A DNA stretch of 64,000 nt from Salinisphaera dokdonensis (GTDB taxonomy: Bacteria > Pseudomonadota > Gammaproteobacteria > Nevskiales > Salinisphaeraceae), in assembly GCF_040361215.1 (NCBI RefSeq), contig NZ_APND01000002.1:248001-312000 (forward strand), written 5' to 3'. Position 1 is the first letter of the stretch. Each line of letters opens with the position of its first letter. The notes beneath the pieces are model-generated. The model saw only the letters and a program-made list of their open reading frames with translations. It did no database searches and was not told the DNA's origin. This document shows, one piece after another, positions 16,170-24,380 of this stretch. The translations under genes and the position numbers were made by a program.

Positions 16170-16601
16170 CTACTTGCTGGTCACCGGCATGCCGTCGGCC
16201 TGCCAGGCGTTGATGCCGCCCTTGAGCGCATGCGCGCGACTGTAGCCGAGCTTGCGCAGCTTGGCGGCAGCCTGCGGCGCCACGTTACCGATACCGCAGT
16301 AGCAGATGATCACACGATCGGTGTTCTTGCTGATTTCCTTGGCGCGCTCCTCGATGCCGGCCATCGGTACATGCTTGGCATTGAGGATATGGCTTTTCTT
16401 GAAGTCGGCCGCTGAACGCGTGTCCACGACCACGGCGTCATCGGTGTTCATCAGCCGCACGGCCTCGTTGGCCGGAATCGGCTTCTGACCCTTGACCGTG
16501 CGCAGACCCTCATTGACCGCCAGCGCAATCAGCGCGAGCACCAGCCCACCCCAAAGGAAGGGATGATTGACGACGAATTCCTGAATCTGCTCCATGTCCA
16601 T
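16170..16601 (-). CDS. Membrane-anchored rhodanese-like sulfurtransferase (YibN type)
   Basis: 143 residues: a single N-terminal membrane segment (about 14-30, FLWGGLVLALIALAV) and a rhodanese domain (about 42-140) with VVVDTRSAADFKKSHI and the active loop CYCGIGN, in which the first cysteine is the probable sulfur carrier. The frame runs upstream to 16712, but the MDMEQIQEFVVNHPF start matches the short N-terminus of YibN relatives; the ATG at 16595 is an alternative. It precedes secB-gpsA as in other gammaproteobacteria. Confidence 0.88.
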   Translation of the reverse strand: MDMEQIQEFVVNHPFLWGGLVLALIALAVNEGLRTVKGQKPIPANEAVRLMNTDDAVVVDTRSAADFKKSHILNAKHVPMAGIEERAKEISKNTDRVIICYCGIGNVAPQAAAKLRKLGYSRAHALKGGINAWQADGMPVTSK

Positions 16602-16735
16602 GGCGTGTACGGTCCAAATCGGCCTCAAAGGGGCCGGTGAATTCAAGATCGAGAGGTGCGCGGGCCGCGCGCCGGCCGCGATTATTGCATACCGGGCGCC
16701 GCGCTCGCGCATGCGCCTGCCTTACAATGGCGCCC

Positions 16736-17896
16736 ATGCGGTCTGTTCTGTTCGCCGGCATCTGCCTGCTCGCTCTCGCTGTGGCCAGCCCCGTGCTGGC
16801 CCAGAGCGACGACGCGCGCTCTCAACGCGCGCGTGCCGAGCTGGATGCCCTGCGCGACCGGATCGATACGGTACGCCAGCAGATCGCCGCCGACCGCAGC
16901 CAGCGCGGCGATCTGTCCAGCCGCCTGTCCGCCACCGAAGCCGAAATCAGCGCCGCATCCAAGCGCCTGCGCTCACTCGACGACCGGATTCGTGACGCCC
17001 GCAAGCGCGTCGAGCAGCTGACCCGCCGACGGGACGACGAACGCGATCGCCTGGCCGACAAGCTGGCGGGCCTGCGCGATCAGGTTCGCGCCGCCCATGC
17101 GAGCGGGCAGATGGACAAGATGCGCCTGCTGCTCTCGGGCGAGTCGCCCGAAAAACTCGGCCGCATGCTCGTCTATTACGAATATTTCGCGAATGCGCGT
17201 ACCGAGCAGGTCACGTCGCTGCGTACGGCACTTGCCGACCTCGCCATCCGCCAGAACGCGCTCAAGAACGAAGAGGACGAGCTGGCGCGCCAACGCAGCG
17301 CGCGCGCCAGCACGCTCGACAGCCTGAAATCGAGCCAGGCCCAGCGCGAGCAGGCCATCGCCGCGCTCGATCGACAGCTGTCGAACAAGCAGGCCAGCCT
17401 CGAGGAGATGAAGAACGACGAGCAGCGCCTGCAGCGCCTCATGGGTCGGCTACAGAACCAACTATCGAGCCTGCCGCCGGTTACGCCCGGCGACGACACG
17501 CCCTTCGGTCAGCTCAAGGGCCGTATGCGCCCGCCGGTCAGCGGCCAGGTGCTGGCGCGCTTCGGCACCAGAAAGGCGGGTGGACCGCTCAAATGGCAGG
17601 GCCAGTGGCTCGCTGCAGATGCAGGCGATCCGGTCAATGCGGTCGCCGGCGGGCGGGTGGTCTATGTCGGCTACATGCACCGCTACGGCCTGATCGTCGT
17701 GCTTGATCACGGCAACAACTACTACACGCTTTATGGCCATGCCGAGAGCGCGTATGTGGAAGTCGGCGACCGGGTCGAGCGCGGCCAACCCGTGGCCAAG
17801 GCCGGACACAGTGGCGGCCACGCACGCGACGGCACCTATTTCGAGTTGCGCAAGGGCCGTACACCGATCAATCCCTCGAGCTGGCTGGCCGGCTAG
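16736..17896 (+). CDS. envC: Murein hydrolase activator EnvC
   Basis: 386 residues: signal peptide (cleavage near SPVLA), long coiled coil (about 25-250, with heptads such as RAELDALRDRIDTVRQQIA) and a C-terminal LytM/M23 domain (about 285-385). The LytM domain is degenerate: the first zinc histidine and the HxH pattern are lost (KWQGQWLAADAGDPV, YFELRKG), as expected for EnvC, which activates amidases AmiA/AmiB at the septum instead of cutting murein. An ATG at 16727 would add three residues. TACAAT at 16723-16728 looks like a -10 box but has no -35 at the right distance. Confidence 0.92.
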   Translation: MRSVLFAGICLLALAVASPVLAQSDDARSQRARAELDALRDRIDTVRQQIAADRSQRGDLSSRLSATEAEISAASKRLRSLDDRIRDARKRVEQLTRRRDDERDRLADKLAGLRDQVRAAHASGQMDKMRLLLSGESPEKLGRMLVYYEYFANARTEQVTSLRTALADLAIRQNALKNEEDELARQRSARASTLDSLKSSQAQREQAIAALDRQLSNKQASLEEMKNDEQRLQRLMGRLQNQLSSLPPVTPGDDTPFGQLKGRMRPPVSGQVLARFGTRKAGGPLKWQGQWLAADAGDPVNAVAGGRVVYVGYMHRYGLIVVLDHGNNYYTLYGHAESAYVEVGDRVERGQPVAKAGHSGGHARDGTYFELRKGRTPINPSSWLAG

Positions 17897-18035
17897 AAGT
17901 CACACGCGACTGCCGGAAATCGGCACGCATTATGCTATCTTTTAACCGCATTATTCGCGTATCGGACACGTTCAGATATTGACGCGCGCACTGCGCGTTC
18001 GGGCCGATGGGAAGGCCTCAGGGGAGTCAGGATTC

Positions 18036-19376
18036 ATGCGATCGAAAACCCGCAGCTCGCTGCTGATTGCGCTGGGCGTGGTCATCGGCGTGATCGTGAG
18101 CATTGGCCAGGGGGGCTGGGCCGAGCGTAGCGACCGCAACGACGACAACGGCGATATCGCCGCCCACGGCCTGCCGCTGGACGAGCTGCGCACCTTCGTC
18201 GAAATCCTCAACCGCGTTAAGCAGGGCTATGTCGAGGACGTCTCCGACCAAACGCTGCTGGAAAACTCCATCCGCGGCATGCTCGACGGGCTGGATCCGC
18301 ATTCGGCGTATCTGAACAAGGAAGAATTCAAGGAAATCTCGATCTCGACCTCCGGCAAGTTCGGCGGCCTGGGTATCGAGGTGCAGATGCAGAACGGCTT
18401 CGTGCGCGTGGTCACGCCGATCGACGACACGCCCGCGAGCAAGGCCGGCATCGAAGCCGGCGACCTGATCATCCGTATCGACGATACCGCCGTGAAGGGC
18501 ATGACCCTCATGGACGCGGTGAAGAAGATGCGCGGCAAGGCCGGCAGCGAGACCACCCTGACCATCCTGCGCGAAAAGCGCGACGAGCCGTTCAAGGTCA
18601 CCCTCGAACGCGCCGTGATCCGGGTACAGAGCGTGAAGTCACGGATGCTCGATGACGGCTATGGCTATGTCCGTATCACCCAGTTCTCGAGCCAGACCGG
18701 CGACAATCTCCAGCGCGAACTCAAGAACCTCGAAGACGAGGCCAAGGGCCCGTTGCGCGGCATCGTGCTCGACCTGCGCAACAATCCGGGCGGCGTGCTG
18801 AGCGCCGCGGTCGACGTCGCCGACACCTTCATCAACGCAGGCGGCATCGTGTCTATCCGCGGGCGCGCACCGAATACCGACCAGCAGTTCGACGCCACAC
18901 CGGGCGACATGCTCGACGGCGCGCCTATTGTCGTGCTGGTCAACGAGGGCTCCGCCTCGGCTTCCGAGATCGTGGCCGGCGCGCTGCAGGACGACAGCCG
19001 CGCGGTGATCATGGGCACGCGCACGTTCGGCAAGGGCTCGGTGCAGACCATCGTGCCGCTGCAGAATGGCGCCGCACTCAAGTTGACCACCGCGCGTTAT
19101 TACACCCCGAGCGGTCGTTCGATCCAGGCTGAAGGCATCGAGCCCGACGTCGGCATCCAGAACGTCAACGTCACCGCGGCCGAGTCCAGTGGCATCGCAC
19201 CGTTCTCCGAAGCCGATCTGGCAGGGGCGCTGGCCAACGATACCGTCGATACAGAGACGGCACTGACACCGACCGAGAACGGCGACAAGAACAACGGCCT
19301 CGCGGCGTCGGACTACCCGCTCTACGAAGCGCTGAATCTGCTCAAAGGGCTACATATCCTGCGCTCGCGCGAATAG
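18036..19376 (+). CDS. ctpA: C-terminal processing peptidase, S41 family
   Basis: 446 residues: one N-terminal membrane or signal segment (about 7-25), a PDZ domain (about 75-165, FGGLGIEVQM...IEAGDLIIRIDD) and the S41 protease core. The Ser-Lys dyad is seen in GSASASE (probably Ser308) and TFGKGSVQ (Lys333), spaced 25 residues as in Prc. It cleaves periplasmic proteins at C-termini. The ATG at 18036 gives the standard N-terminus; the frame also opens at 17979. The envC-ctpA order is common in proteobacteria, and the Ctp protease often acts on murein-enzyme control. Confidence 0.93.
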   Translation: MRSKTRSSLLIALGVVIGVIVSIGQGGWAERSDRNDDNGDIAAHGLPLDELRTFVEILNRVKQGYVEDVSDQTLLENSIRGMLDGLDPHSAYLNKEEFKEISISTSGKFGGLGIEVQMQNGFVRVVTPIDDTPASKAGIEAGDLIIRIDDTAVKGMTLMDAVKKMRGKAGSETTLTILREKRDEPFKVTLERAVIRVQSVKSRMLDDGYGYVRITQFSSQTGDNLQRELKNLEDEAKGPLRGIVLDLRNNPGGVLSAAVDVADTFINAGGIVSIRGRAPNTDQQFDATPGDMLDGAPIVVLVNEGSASASEIVAGALQDDSRAVIMGTRTFGKGSVQTIVPLQNGAALKLTTARYYTPSGRSIQAEGIEPDVGIQNVNVTAAESSGIAPFSEADLAGALANDTVDTETALTPTENGDKNNGLAASDYPLYEALNLLKGLHILRSRE

Positions 19377-19392
19377 CGCGGGCCGGAAGTCA

Positions 19393-19414
19393 CTGCCGCC
19401 TATTCTGGCGGCAG
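19393..19414. other. GC-rich hairpin between convergent genes
   Basis: CTGCCGCC (19393-19400) pairs perfectly with GGCGGCAG (19407-19414) around a 6-nt TATTCT loop, between the stops of ctpA (19376) and the GNAT gene (19422). No U-tract follows on either strand. Confidence 0.65.
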
Positions 19415-19421
19415 CAGTTGC

Positions 19422-19919
19422 TCAGTCCGCGGCCTGCTTGCGTGCAGGCCAGCACATTTCGAAATGGGTGGCCGTTCGGCCCGTCACTTCAAAACCATGG
19501 CGGCTGTAAAAAGCCTGCGCCCTTGGATTAGTGCGAAACACCTTGAGCGTGACCGCAAGGCCGCGTTGTTCGGCGTGCGCCTGCAGGTATGACACGAATG
19601 CCGAGCCGACGCCCTGCCCACGCGCCGGTGCTCGGATGACGATATTGGCCAGGTGCAACGAGGTTTCACGGGCCTGCGTCTGGATATAGCCCACGCCGAC
19701 CCCGTTCTGCATGAGCACCAGCGGCGGCAGCGCCGCGAACAGTTTCCCGAAGTCGTTCCGATGCCAGTCCTCGTCCCAGGACCAGAGCTGCTCGATGTAG
19801 TCCCGATAGGCTTCGACATGCCAGCGATAGAGAATCGGCTTGTCGAGGGCATCGGCCACGCGCAGGGACAGATCGTCGTCGATCGGGCCAGCGGCGAGTG
19901 CCGTTTCGCGCGTGCTCAC
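19422..19919 (-). CDS. GNAT family N-acetyltransferase
   Basis: A 165-residue acetyltransferase. The acetyl-CoA loop is RAPARGQGVGSAF (about 97-109), followed by the helix LQAHAEQRG and the C-terminal NPRAQAFYSRHGFE motif typical of GNAT enzymes. It begins with a GTG overlapping the ubiB stop (GTGA), so it is the last gene of the ubiE-ubiJ-ubiB run. Substrate unknown. Confidence 0.85.
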   Translation of the reverse strand: MSTRETALAAGPIDDDLSLRVADALDKPILYRWHVEAYRDYIEQLWSWDEDWHRNDFGKLFAALPPLVLMQNGVGVGYIQTQARETSLHLANIVIRAPARGQGVGSAFVSYLQAHAEQRGLAVTLKVFRTNPRAQAFYSRHGFEVTGRTATHFEMCWPARKQAAD

Positions 19920-21535
19920 CCGCGCGAGGCGCGCACCCAGCAGCCGAAGCCAGCCAGGCCGCCAGCCACGCCCACCCAGGTCGGCGCCGGCGGGTAGATC
20001 ACCAGCAACACCGCCGAAACCACCAATCCCGTGCCCACAACGGTCCAGCGCATCGCGCGGCGTGCACTACGCAGCTCGGCAGTGATATCGGTGAGCGCAC
20101 GCTCGAGTTCGCGCGCTGCCGGATTGGTGCCCTCGTCGAGCCGCTTCATCAGTGTACTCGCCAGTCCCGGCAGGCCGTCCATGATCTGCGGCAGCTGATT
20201 TCTGAAGCGCTCGGCGGCGACCTTCGGGCTGGCGCGATGATGCATCCATTGCTCGAGTACCGGCTTGGCGGTCGCCCACAGATCGAGCTGCGGATAGAGA
20301 TCGCGGCCCAGACCTTCGACGTTGAGTACGGTCTTCTGCAGCAACACCAGCTGCGGCTGGACCTGATAGCGATAACGACGCGCGATCTTGAACAGGCGTA
20401 CCAGGAACAGGCCGAAGGAGATCTCCGCCAACGGCTTGTTCATGATCGGCTCGGAGACGGTACGGATCGCGCCCTCGAATTCCTCGATGCTGGTATCCGC
20501 CGGCATCCAGCCGGACTCGACGTGCAGCTCGGCGATCTTCCTATAATCCTGATTGAAGAAGGCCAGGAAGTTCTCGGCGAGATAACGCTGGTCGTCTGCG
20601 GTCAGCGAGCCGACGATGCCGAAATCCAGCCCCACATAGCGCGGCCGATGCGGCATGTCGGTCTGCACGAAGATATTGCCGGGGTGCATGTCGGCATGGA
20701 AGAAATTGTCGCGAAAGACCTGATTGAAGAAGATCTCCACGCCGCGCTCGGCCAGCACCTTGAAGTCCACGCCGGCGGCCTTGAGCGTTTCCACATCGTC
20801 GATGGGCACGCCCCGCATATGCTCCATCACCAGCACGGTCTCGGTGCTGTAATCGAAATGGATCTCGGGATGGATGATCAGGTCGGAGCCGGCCCAGTTG
20901 CGCCCCAGCTGGCTGGCGTTGGCGCCTTCGCGCATCAGATCCAGCTCGTCGCTGATGATGCGGTCGTACTCGGCCACGATCTCGACCGGACGCAGGCGCT
21001 TGGCCTCCGGATGGAACCGCGCAGCCAGGCCAGCCAGACGATAGAGCACGGCCACATCGCGGCCGATGCGCTCATGCACGTCCGGGCGCAGCACCTTGAC
21101 CACCACTTCACGACCGGTCTCCTCGCCTTCGCGCGCGTGAAGTCGCGCCGCGTGGACCTGGGCGATCGACGCGGCCGCCATCGGCTCGGTCTCGAAATGC
21201 TCGAAGAACACGTCCAGCGAATGGCCGTAGGCGGCTTCGATCAGGCGCCGTGCTTCAGCGCCCTCGAAAGGCGGCACCTCGTCCTGGAGCTTGGACAGCT
21301 CCTCGGCCATGCCTTCCGGCAGCAGGTCGCGACGCGTGGACAGGGTCTGGCCGAACTTCACGAACACCGGGCCGAGCTCTTCCAAAGCCAGCCGCAGGCG
21401 GACATTCAACGGCTCGTCGAAGTCGCGCGGCTTGCCCAGCAGCCAGGTCGGTGCGGCATCGCCCATGATCTCGCCGAGACCGTAGTGACGCGCGGTCCGC
21501 AGAATCTCGAGCATGCGCCGGCTGCGATCGAACAT
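19916..21535 (-). CDS. ubiB: Ubiquinone biosynthesis protein kinase-like UbiB
   Basis: A 539-residue atypical kinase/ATPase of the ABC1/ADCK/UbiB family needed for ubiquinone synthesis. The family KxGQ motif is in FVKFGQTLSTRRDLLP; the catalytic region contains HADMHPGNIFV and GLDFGIVG (metal-binding Asp). Two hydrophobic segments at about 495-530 anchor it in the inner membrane. It overlaps ubiJ by one base and is followed by the GNAT gene. Confidence 0.95.
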   Translation of the reverse strand: MFDRSRRMLEILRTARHYGLGEIMGDAAPTWLLGKPRDFDEPLNVRLRLALEELGPVFVKFGQTLSTRRDLLPEGMAEELSKLQDEVPPFEGAEARRLIEAAYGHSLDVFFEHFETEPMAAASIAQVHAARLHAREGEETGREVVVKVLRPDVHERIGRDVAVLYRLAGLAARFHPEAKRLRPVEIVAEYDRIISDELDLMREGANASQLGRNWAGSDLIIHPEIHFDYSTETVLVMEHMRGVPIDDVETLKAAGVDFKVLAERGVEIFFNQVFRDNFFHADMHPGNIFVQTDMPHRPRYVGLDFGIVGSLTADDQRYLAENFLAFFNQDYRKIAELHVESGWMPADTSIEEFEGAIRTVSEPIMNKPLAEISFGLFLVRLFKIARRYRYQVQPQLVLLQKTVLNVEGLGRDLYPQLDLWATAKPVLEQWMHHRASPKVAAERFRNQLPQIMDGLPGLASTLMKRLDEGTNPAARELERALTDITAELRSARRAMRWTVVGTGLVVSAVLLVIYPPAPTWVGVAGGLAGFGCWVRASRG

Positions 21536-22158
21536 CAGCGCGTTCCTTCCAGTCGGCGCACACGGGCCGCGAGGCGCTCGGCGTCATCGCGCAGGGTTTC
21601 GACTTCGGTCATGAACTTCTCGTGCTCCCAGCCGCCGATCACGTCGCGAGTCTCCTCGCGCAGATATTCGGCGGTCTGTTCCGGCAGCTCCTGCGCCGCG
21701 CGCGCAAACAATGCCCGTGCCTGCTTGAGGCCCTTGCCGATGAAATAGGCCGGCACCGGGCCAAGGCGCGCATCGATGAAATCGGTGAGATCGAAATCGA
21801 CGCTGGCAAACAGATCGGCAAAGCGCTGGGCCACGCCGACATCGCCCTCGATCCGCAGCCCGCCACCGGTGATGCCTTCGCGCCCGCCGGAGAACAGGAT
21901 GCGCCCGAACGAGCTCGCGGTGCCGGTCAGGCAGACATCAGCCTCGGTCTCCGGCGCGCCGCGCAGCTGCATGCCGTGGCTTTCGGCGATGAACACCAGC
22001 CGCAGCCCGAGATCGGAGAAACGCAGTTCCAGCGAACGCCCGGCGAGAGCGCCGCAGAGCGACAGCGCACGCGGATCGCTGCCCAGATAACGATTGAGCG
22101 CGATTTCGGCCGCGCCGAGAGCCGGCGTAGGCAGGCTACGCAGCGAGGAATCGGTCAT
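21535..22158 (-). CDS. ubiJ: Ubiquinone biosynthesis accessory factor UbiJ
   Basis: A 207-residue SCP2-domain protein: the domain covers about 20-125 (LELRFSDLGLRLVFI, GRILFSGGREG, IEGDVGVAQRFADLF) and a C-terminal helical/coiled segment follows. UbiJ binds the lipid intermediates and helps assemble the soluble Ubi complex with UbiK. Position between ubiE and ubiB is diagnostic. Confidence 0.92.
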   Translation of the reverse strand: MTDSSLRSLPTPALGAAEIALNRYLGSDPRALSLCGALAGRSLELRFSDLGLRLVFIAESHGMQLRGAPETEADVCLTGTASSFGRILFSGGREGITGGGLRIEGDVGVAQRFADLFASVDFDLTDFIDARLGPVPAYFIGKGLKQARALFARAAQELPEQTAEYLREETRDVIGGWEHEKFMTEVETLRDDAERLAARVRRLEGTR

Positions 22159-22167
22159 GACGAAACC

Positions 22168-22971
22168 CTAGGGCGCGTAGCCGCGATGGACCGCGACAAT
22201 GCCGCCGGTGAGGTTGTGATAGCCGCAGCGCACAAGCCCCGCGGTCTGCATCATCGACTTCAGTGTTTCCTGATCGGGATGCATACGGATCGATTCCGCC
22301 AGATACCGATAGGAATCCTCGTCGTTGGCGACCTTCTTGCCCAGCCACGGCAACACCGAGAACGAGTAGATATCGTAGAGCTTGTCCAGGCCCGGCACGG
22401 CCGGCTTGGAGAACTCGAGCACGATGGCGCGACCGCCCGGCCGGGTCACGCGATTCATCTCGGCCAGCGCAGCCGGCTTGTCGGTAACGTTACGCAGACC
22501 GAAACCGATCGAGACACAGTCGAAGCTGTTGTCGGCGAACGGCAGTTTTTCGGCGTTGGCAAGGCAGTAATCTATATTTCCGACCACGCCGCGATCCATC
22601 ATGCGCTCGCGCCCGTTGGCGAGCATCGCGCCGTTGATATCCGACAGCAGAACGCGCCCGTTCTTGCCGACACGGCGCGCGAAACCCGCTGCGAGATCGC
22701 CGGTGCCGCCCGCCAGATCCAGCACCCGCTCGCCTTCACGCACCGCGGCCAGTTCAAGCGTGAAATGCTTCCATGCCCGATGGATGCCCATCGACATGAG
22801 ATCGTTCATCAGGTCGTAGTTATCGGCGACCGAATCGAACACGGCGCCCACGCGGCCCTGCTTTTCGCCACGGGCGACGCGCTCGTAGCCGAAGTCGATG
22901 GTGCTGTCGTCATCGGGCGGGATATCGGATCGCGGCGTGCCGCGACCGGGGGAGTCGTCTTGCGGGACCAT
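22168..22971 (-). CDS. ubiE: Ubiquinone/menaquinone C-methyltransferase UbiE
   Basis: A 267-residue SAM-dependent methyltransferase. Motif I is VLDLAGGTGDLAAGFA; FGYERVARGEKQGRVGAVFDSVA and the FGLRNVTDKPAAL, RVTRPGGRAIVLEFSKP segments are UbiE signatures. It C-methylates the demethoxy-quinol intermediate. First gene of ubiE-ubiJ-ubiB; about 15 acidic residues at the N-terminus precede the conserved core. Confidence 0.96.
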   Translation of the reverse strand: MVPQDDSPGRGTPRSDIPPDDDSTIDFGYERVARGEKQGRVGAVFDSVADNYDLMNDLMSMGIHRAWKHFTLELAAVREGERVLDLAGGTGDLAAGFARRVGKNGRVLLSDINGAMLANGRERMMDRGVVGNIDYCLANAEKLPFADNSFDCVSIGFGLRNVTDKPAALAEMNRVTRPGGRAIVLEFSKPAVPGLDKLYDIYSFSVLPWLGKKVANDEDSYRYLAESIRMHPDQETLKSMMQTAGLVRCGYHNLTGGIVAVHRGYAP

Positions 22972-23100
22972 AACGGACCTGAGATTGAGGCTGCGGCAAG
23001 CTTACGCGAGCCACGGCAGGCGGCCAAGCAGCACCGCCCGCAACGGGTAATCCGCGTTGTCTAGTAGATTGGCCGCAACATTCGCACTGGTATTCACCGC

Positions 23101-24318
23101 ATGGACAATCCTGCTTTCGATATTGTGGTTTTCGGCGCAACGAGCTTCGTCGGCCAACTCGTCTGCCGCTATCTCGCCGACCGCTACGGCGACAACGGCG
23201 AGGTGCGCTGGGCCATGGCTGGCCGTTCCAAAAGCAAGCTCGGCCAGGTCCGCAGCGAAATCGGCAATCCCGAAGTCGCAATGATCATCGCCGACGCCAA
23301 CGACACCGATTCGCTCGAAGCCATGTGCAAACAGGCGAAAGTCGTAGTGTCGACGGTCGGCCCCTATGCGCTCTACGGCGAGGCACTGGTCGCCACCTGT
23401 GCTGCGAGCGGCACCGACTACTGTGACCTCACCGGCGAAGTGCACTGGATCGCGGCGATGCTGGCCAAATACGAGGGTCAGGCCAAGGCCAGCGGCGCGC
23501 GCATCGTGCACTGCTGCGGCTTCGACTCCCTGCCGTCGGATCTGGGCGTGCACTTCCTGCAGAAGCAGGCAGTCGAACGCTTCGGCGCACCCTGCACGCG
23601 GGTGAAGCTGCGCGTAAAAGCCATGCGCGGCACGTTCTCCGGCGGCACCGTGGCCAGCCTGGTGAACTTCGCCAAGGAAGTGCGCGCCAACCCGGCGCTG
23701 CGCAAGCAGCTGGCCAACCCGTACTCCATCTGCCCCGACGGCTATCGCCCGGAAGTACGCCAGCCCAATCCCAAAGGCGCGTCATTCGATAAAGACGCAA
23801 ACAGCTGGATCGCGCCTTTCATCATGGCCAGCACCAACACCCGCGTGGTCCAGCGCAGCAACGCGCTGTCGAACCAGGCCTACGGCGCGGAGTTCAAATA
23901 CGACGAGGCGATGATGACCGGGCGTGGCACCAAGGGCCGCCTCAACGCTTATGGCCTGACCGCAGGCCTGGGCGGGTTCCTGATGGGCGTGGCCCTCAAG
24001 CCGACCCGCGCGCTGCTGCAGCGCTTCGTGCTACCCGAGCCCGGCGAAGGCCCGAGCCCGAGCGCTCAGGAGAACGGCTTCTACGATATCCGCCTGTTCG
24101 GCACGACGGCCGCGGGCGACAAGCTCACCGCGAAGGTGCTGGGCGATCGCGATCCGGGCTACGGCTCGACTTCGAAGATGCTCTCCGAAGCGGCGATCTG
24201 CCTGGCCAATCGCGGCGACACCGAAGGCGGTTTCTGGACCCCGGCCACCCTGATGGGCGACGCGCTGGTCGAGCGTCTGCACGAACGCGCGGGCGTGACT
24301 TTCGAACTCGTCGCCTGA
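23101..24318 (+). CDS. Saccharopine dehydrogenase-like (trans-acting enoyl reductase type) oxidoreductase
   Basis: A 405-residue protein with an N-terminal NAD(P) domain (FDIVVFGATSFVGQLVCRYL, residues 5-24; VVSTVGPYALYGEALV; HCCGFDSLPSDLG). This is the pattern of the saccharopine-dehydrogenase-like family that includes mycobacterial trans-acting enoyl reductases and eukaryotic SCCPDH, not true lysine-pathway enzymes. A hydrophobic stretch near 280-300 could touch membranes. Substrate unknown. It is divergent from ubiE and convergent with eptA. Confidence 0.85.
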   Translation: MDNPAFDIVVFGATSFVGQLVCRYLADRYGDNGEVRWAMAGRSKSKLGQVRSEIGNPEVAMIIADANDTDSLEAMCKQAKVVVSTVGPYALYGEALVATCAASGTDYCDLTGEVHWIAAMLAKYEGQAKASGARIVHCCGFDSLPSDLGVHFLQKQAVERFGAPCTRVKLRVKAMRGTFSGGTVASLVNFAKEVRANPALRKQLANPYSICPDGYRPEVRQPNPKGASFDKDANSWIAPFIMASTNTRVVQRSNALSNQAYGAEFKYDEAMMTGRGTKGRLNAYGLTAGLGGFLMGVALKPTRALLQRFVLPEPGEGPSPSAQENGFYDIRLFGTTAAGDKLTAKVLGDRDPGYGSTSKMLSEAAICLANRGDTEGGFWTPATLMGDALVERLHERAGVTFELVA

Positions 24319-24332
24319 GACGCGTCTTACGA

Positions 24333-24367
24333 TCGGCCCCGCATCCGGCCTCCGGGGGTGGGGCCGA
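24333..24367. other. Long GC-rich hairpin between convergent genes
   Basis: TCGGCCCC (24333-24340) pairs with GGGGCCGA (24360-24367) and the stem continues inwards to CCGG/CCGG with one mismatch and two G-T pairs, closing on a 3-nt loop. It lies between the stops at 24318 and 24381. No U-tract follows on either strand. Confidence 0.65.
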
Positions 24368-24380
24368 CAGCGCCGCCTGT

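Noticed and set aside
16723..16728. TACAAT as -10 box of an envC promoter
   Set aside because: No -35-like hexamer at 16-18 bp; kept only as a note in the envC entry.
21622..23064. A 480-codon plus-strand frame opposite ubiJ and ubiE
   Set aside because: Both minus-strand genes have full catalytic motifs and standard lengths; the plus frame is an artefact of high GC.
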